9,189 nt of DNA. Source: Polaromonas sp. (GTDB lineage: Bacteria > Pseudomonadota > Gammaproteobacteria > Burkholderiales > Burkholderiaceae_C). The stretch spans positions 1-9,189 of the forward strand of contig JAHFQQ010000134.1 in assembly GCA_023259235.1 (NCBI GenBank). Reading direction: 5' to 3'. Under the pieces are notes generated by a model. That model was not told the DNA's origin. It searched no databases and saw nothing but the letters and a program-made list of their open reading frames with translations. A program made the translations under genes and the position numbers. Positions 7,435 to 9,189 of this stretch are shown one piece after another. How positions within the stretch are numbered: the stretch's first letter is position 1; each line of letters starts with the position of its first letter.

Positions 7435-7456
7435 ATAATCAACTCGTCGGCACAAT
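7428..7456 (+). promoter_or_regulatory. Candidate azoR promoter
   Basis: TTATCA (7428-7433) and CACAAT (7451-7456) are separated by 17 nt; each matches the sigma-70 consensus at 4 of 6 positions. Such a weak promoter fits activator dependence. Its -35 element overlaps the -35 of the divergent lysR promoter almost exactly, so the two promoters would share one face of DNA. Predicted start is near 7463. Confidence 0.4.
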
Positions 7457-7464
7457 CCATTCAT

Positions 7465-7490
7465 GGCTGTGATTCAAGATGAACACAGCC
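7465..7490. promoter_or_regulatory. Second dyad in the azoR leader (7-12-7)
   Basis: GGCTGTG (7465-7471) and CACAGCC (7484-7490) are perfect inverted repeats with a 12-nt spacer. They sit at the predicted 5' end of the azoR transcript, 44 nt before its start codon. The half-sites differ from the 7387-7408 dyad, so this is either an operator for another protein or an RNA stem at the 5' end of the message. Confidence 0.4.
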
Positions 7491-7534
7491 TGACGGCATG
7501 ACTTAACCCGATTCACTCATTCAAGGACATCATC

Positions 7535-8188
7535 ATGAACAAGCTTCTTCACGTCGACTCCAGCATTCTTGGCGGCAATTCGGTTTCACGCCAATTGACG
7601 GCGCAGATCGTCACCTCGTGGCGCGCCAGCCACCCTGCCACCGAAGTCAGCTACCTCGATCTGGCCGTGGACGGTCCCAGCCATCTGTCGGCGGAGTCGC
7701 TGGGTTTCCGCCTGCCGGCTGGCGCTGCTGAGTTGAATGCCGCGCAAAAGCGTGAAAACGCCATTTCCGAAACCCTGGTGGCACAGTTTCTGGCGGCTGA
7801 TGTGCTGGTGATTGGCGCCCCGCTCTACAACTTTGCCATTCCGACCCAACTCAAGGCCTGGATTGACCGCCTGGCGCAGGTTGGCCGCACCTTCGCTTAC
7901 ACCGACAAAGGGCCGGTGGGACTGGCTGGCGGCAAAACTGTGATCATTGCCTCTGCCCGTGGCGGTGTGTACTCCACCAGCGACGCAGGCAACGCCATGG
8001 AACACCAGGAAAGCTACCTGAAAACCATCTTCGGCTTCTTCGGCGTGACCGATGTGCGCTTTGTGCGCGCCGAAGGCCTGGCCATGGGTGAGGCGGCCAA
8101 GGCCACGGCTCTGGCAGCCGCTGAAATGGACATCACGGCGCAGACCCGGGTTGCAGCCAACCAGGATCAGGCCTCCCTCGCCGCCTGA
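7535..8188 (+). CDS. azoR: FMN-dependent NADH:quinone oxidoreductase / azoreductase (AzoR family)
   Basis: AzoR-family flavoproteins use NADH and FMN for two-electron reduction of quinones and, incidentally, of azo dyes, protecting the cytoplasm from thiol-reactive quinones. This 217-residue flavodoxin-fold protein begins with strand 1 and the phosphate-binding loop HVDSSILGGNSVSR (6-19). It continues with APLYNFAIPTQLKAWIDRL (95-113), which lines the flavin site, and SARGG (140-144), the second FMN-contact loop of E. coli AzoR. GKTVIIASARGG and YLKTIFGFFGV are typical family blocks. Length is slightly above E. coli AzoR (about 200), with an alanine-rich C-terminal tail. The ATG at 7535 has AAGGA 7 nt upstream. 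It is divergent from the LysR gene and convergent with a second FMN reductase. The physiological substrate is not deducible. Confidence 0.92.
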   Translation: MNKLLHVDSSILGGNSVSRQLTAQIVTSWRASHPATEVSYLDLAVDGPSHLSAESLGFRLPAGAAELNAAQKRENAISETLVAQFLAADVLVIGAPLYNFAIPTQLKAWIDRLAQVGRTFAYTDKGPVGLAGGKTVIIASARGGVYSTSDAGNAMEHQESYLKTIFGFFGVTDVRFVRAEGLAMGEAAKATALAAAEMDITAQTRVAANQDQASLAA

Positions 8189-8239
8189 CAGCACCAAGCC
8201 CGATCAGCCGGGCAGCCGACCTGCAACAGCCGCGCCCAA

Positions 8240-8269
8240 GGGAAAAGCCCGCAACCGCGGGCTTTTCCC
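8240..8269. terminator. Bidirectional intrinsic terminator
   Basis: A perfect 13-bp stem (GGGAAAAGCCCGC, 8240-8252, paired with GCGGGCTTTTCCC, 8257-8269) closes a 4-nt loop AACC. The stem carries an A-tract before and a T-tract after its GC-rich core when read on either strand. It lies between the convergent azoR and chrR-like genes, 52 nt after the azoR stop and 19 nt before the other stop, and so can serve both. Confidence 0.85.
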
Positions 8270-8287
8270 ATCTTGCATGTCAGTGCT

Positions 8288-8836
8288 TCAGGCGTGCTTT
8301 TTCACCCAGGCGACATACTGGTCAACCCAGCCCTGCAAGAACTTCTTGATGCCGTCTCCAAGGCTGCCGTCCGCATTGAAGACGCCCTCCTTGGCCTGGA
8401 TAAAAGCCTCGGGCTGGCCCAGCGTCGGCACGTTCAGGTAGGCCAGGATGTTGCGCAGATGCTGCTGGGCCAGTGCCGTGCCAATGGCGCCGACGGAAAT
8501 GCCTATCACACCCGCGGGCTTGCCCTCCCAGGCGCTCTGGCCATAAGGGCGCGAAGCGTTGTCAATCGCATTCTTGAGAACGCCGGAGATGGAACGATTG
8601 TATTCGGGGGTGACGAACAGCAGGCCCTGCGCCGCGGCGATCTCGCCCTTGAGGCGCGTCACCTGTGCCGATGGATTGCCGTCATTGTCCTGGTTGTACA
8701 GCGGCAAGTCGTCAATGCGGACATGCGTGAAGCTGAAATCCGCAGGAAAGAGTTTTTCAAGCGCCTTGGCGAGCTTCTTGTTGAAGGAATCCTTGCGCAG
8801 GCTGCCGACGACGACAGCAATGTTGTATGAGGCCAT
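8288..8836 (-). CDS. NAD(P)H-dependent FMN reductase / quinone reductase (ChrR/YieF-like)
   Basis: This 182-residue flavodoxin-like reductase resembles the ChrR/YieF group, which reduces quinones by two electrons and can also reduce chromate and nitro compounds. Visible are strand 1 with the FMN phosphate loop VVVGSLRKDSFNKKLA (8-23) and the conserved block LLFVTPEYNRSISGVLKNAIDNASR (72-96). GKPAGVIGISVGAIGTALAQQHLR (105-128) follows. The ATG at 8836 gives the family N-terminus and is preceded by GGAGA, so I prefer it to the in-frame ATG at 8929, which would add 31 unrelated residues. A CATAAT -10-like hexamer lies upstream (8894-8889, - strand) without a clear -35. It is convergent with azoR and shares its terminator; a joint role in electrophile detoxification is an inference. 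A chrR label would overstate what is known. Confidence 0.92.
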   Translation of the reverse strand: MASYNIAVVVGSLRKDSFNKKLAKALEKLFPADFSFTHVRIDDLPLYNQDNDGNPSAQVTRLKGEIAAAQGLLFVTPEYNRSISGVLKNAIDNASRPYGQSAWEGKPAGVIGISVGAIGTALAQQHLRNILAYLNVPTLGQPEAFIQAKEGVFNADGSLGDGIKKFLQGWVDQYVAWVKKHA

Positions 8837-8840
8837 GAGC

Positions 8841-8846
8841 TTCTCC
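8841..8846 (-). promoter_or_regulatory. Ribosome binding site deciding the FMN reductase start
   Basis: Read on the - strand, GGAGAA lies 4-5 nt before the ATG at 8836. No comparable site precedes the in-frame ATG at 8929, which supports the shorter protein. Confidence 0.75.
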
Positions 8847-8954
8847 GGAAAACTGATCAGGGGAATTGATGAAGGAAGTGACACGCCGATTATGCAACTC
8901 ACTTTGAAACCGTGCGCGGCGATGCTCAATGGCAGCCAGCCCTGGCCGTGGCGG

Positions 8955-8960
8955 TATAGT
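8955..8960 (+). promoter_or_regulatory. -10 element suggesting a leaderless ribonuclease transcript
   Basis: TATAGT (5 of 6 to TATAAT) ends 6 nt before the ATG of the RNB gene, so the expected start point falls on or beside that ATG. No ribosome site lies between. The -35 region at 15-19 nt spacing is a poor match, so the call rests on the -10 alone. Confidence 0.35.
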
Positions 8961-8966
8961 CATCCG

Positions 8967-9189
8967 ATGACCCCGAACCACCCCCATCACCGCTCCGACC
9001 TCATTCGCATCGCCATCGGGGCCATGCGCGAGCGCGGGCTGGAGCCCGAGTTTTCGGCCCGCGTGCAGCAGCAACTGGCCTCGATCACCGGTCCGGTCCG
9101 CGAGGCCGGCCCGCGGATTCAGGATCTCACCAGCCTGCTCTGGTGTTCCATCGACAACGACGATTCGCTCGATCTCGACCAGCTCACCG
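8967..9189 (+). CDS. RNB-domain (RNase II-like) ribonuclease, N-terminal fragment
   Basis: The frame is open from the ATG at 8967 to the window edge (74 codons). It begins MTPNHPHHRSDLIRIAIGAMRERGLEPEF and reaches LLWCSIDNDDSLDLDQLT at residues 57-74. IDNDDSLDLDQ corresponds to the first catalytic aspartate motif of RNB exoribonucleases (E. coli RNase II IDSASTEDMDD). In that alignment the first three aspartates are kept and the fourth is Gln. The usual N-terminal cold-shock RNA-binding domains are absent, since the RNB motif begins after only about 58 residues, which points to the compact RNase II-like subfamily seen in Burkholderiales. RNB enzymes degrade RNA 3' to 5'. An in-frame ATG at 8922 would add 15 residues, but 8967 gives a more family-like N-terminus. 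The remainder is outside the window. Confidence 0.8.
   Translation, partial: MTPNHPHHRSDLIRIAIGAMRERGLEPEFSARVQQQLASITGPVREAGPRIQDLTSLLWCSIDNDDSLDLDQLT

Noticed and set aside
8273..8830. + strand frame opposite the FMN reductase, and the - strand frames opposite azoR (7586-8197) and the RNB gene (8757-9074)
   Set aside because: All are antisense to genes with clear conserved motifs.
8837..8929. N-terminal extension of the FMN reductase to the ATG at 8929
   Set aside because: The added 31 residues are not part of the flavodoxin fold and the ribosome site lies at the internal ATG (8836).

Overview
The window falls into two blocks with different apparent origins. Positions 1-6298 hold the 3' part of an arn (pmr) operon, all on the + strand: arnA (5'-truncated by the window edge), arnD, arnT, arnE, arnF and ugd. 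These genes convert UDP-glucose to UDP-glucuronate (Ugd), then to formylated UDP-Ara4N (ArnA, with the upstream ArnB and ArnC outside the window). ArnD deformylates the undecaprenyl-linked sugar, ArnE/ArnF flip it across the inner membrane, and ArnT transfers 4-amino-4-deoxy-L-arabinose to lipid A. The result is a less negative outer membrane and reduced binding of polymyxin and cationic peptides. Gene order (A-D-T-E-F-ugd), tight overlaps and protein sequences look like the Pseudomonas-type operon.

Positions 6299-9189 look like ordinary chromosome of a betaproteobacterium, most likely Comamonadaceae. This part holds a LysR-type regulator (- strand), a divergent FMN-dependent NADH:quinone/azo reductase (azoR family, + strand), and a convergent NAD(P)H-dependent FMN reductase of the ChrR/YieF type (- strand). 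A perfect 13-bp bidirectional terminator hairpin lies between the two reductases. The window ends in the first 74 codons of an RNB-domain (RNase II-like) ribonuclease on the + strand. The family assignment rests on recalled similarity of the RNB protein and of a palindromic intergenic element at 6360-6403, so it is an inference.

The LysR-azoR gap (7366-7534) reads as a regulatory unit. Back-to-back candidate promoters share their -35 region. A 7-8-7 dyad lies on the lysR start point and is centred near -65 of the azoR promoter, the usual place for a LysR recognition site. A second 7-12-7 dyad lies at the expected 5' end of the azoR transcript. The two flavin reductases and their regulator suggest defence against quinones or other electrophiles.

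No gap exceeds 300 bases (the gaps are 152, 169, 99 and 130 nt). I see no tRNA, rRNA, CRISPR array, transposase or insertion-sequence end. No clearly undescribed multi-gene system is visible; the most interesting points are the arn/Comamonadaceae-like junction, the structured element in it, and the azoR control region.
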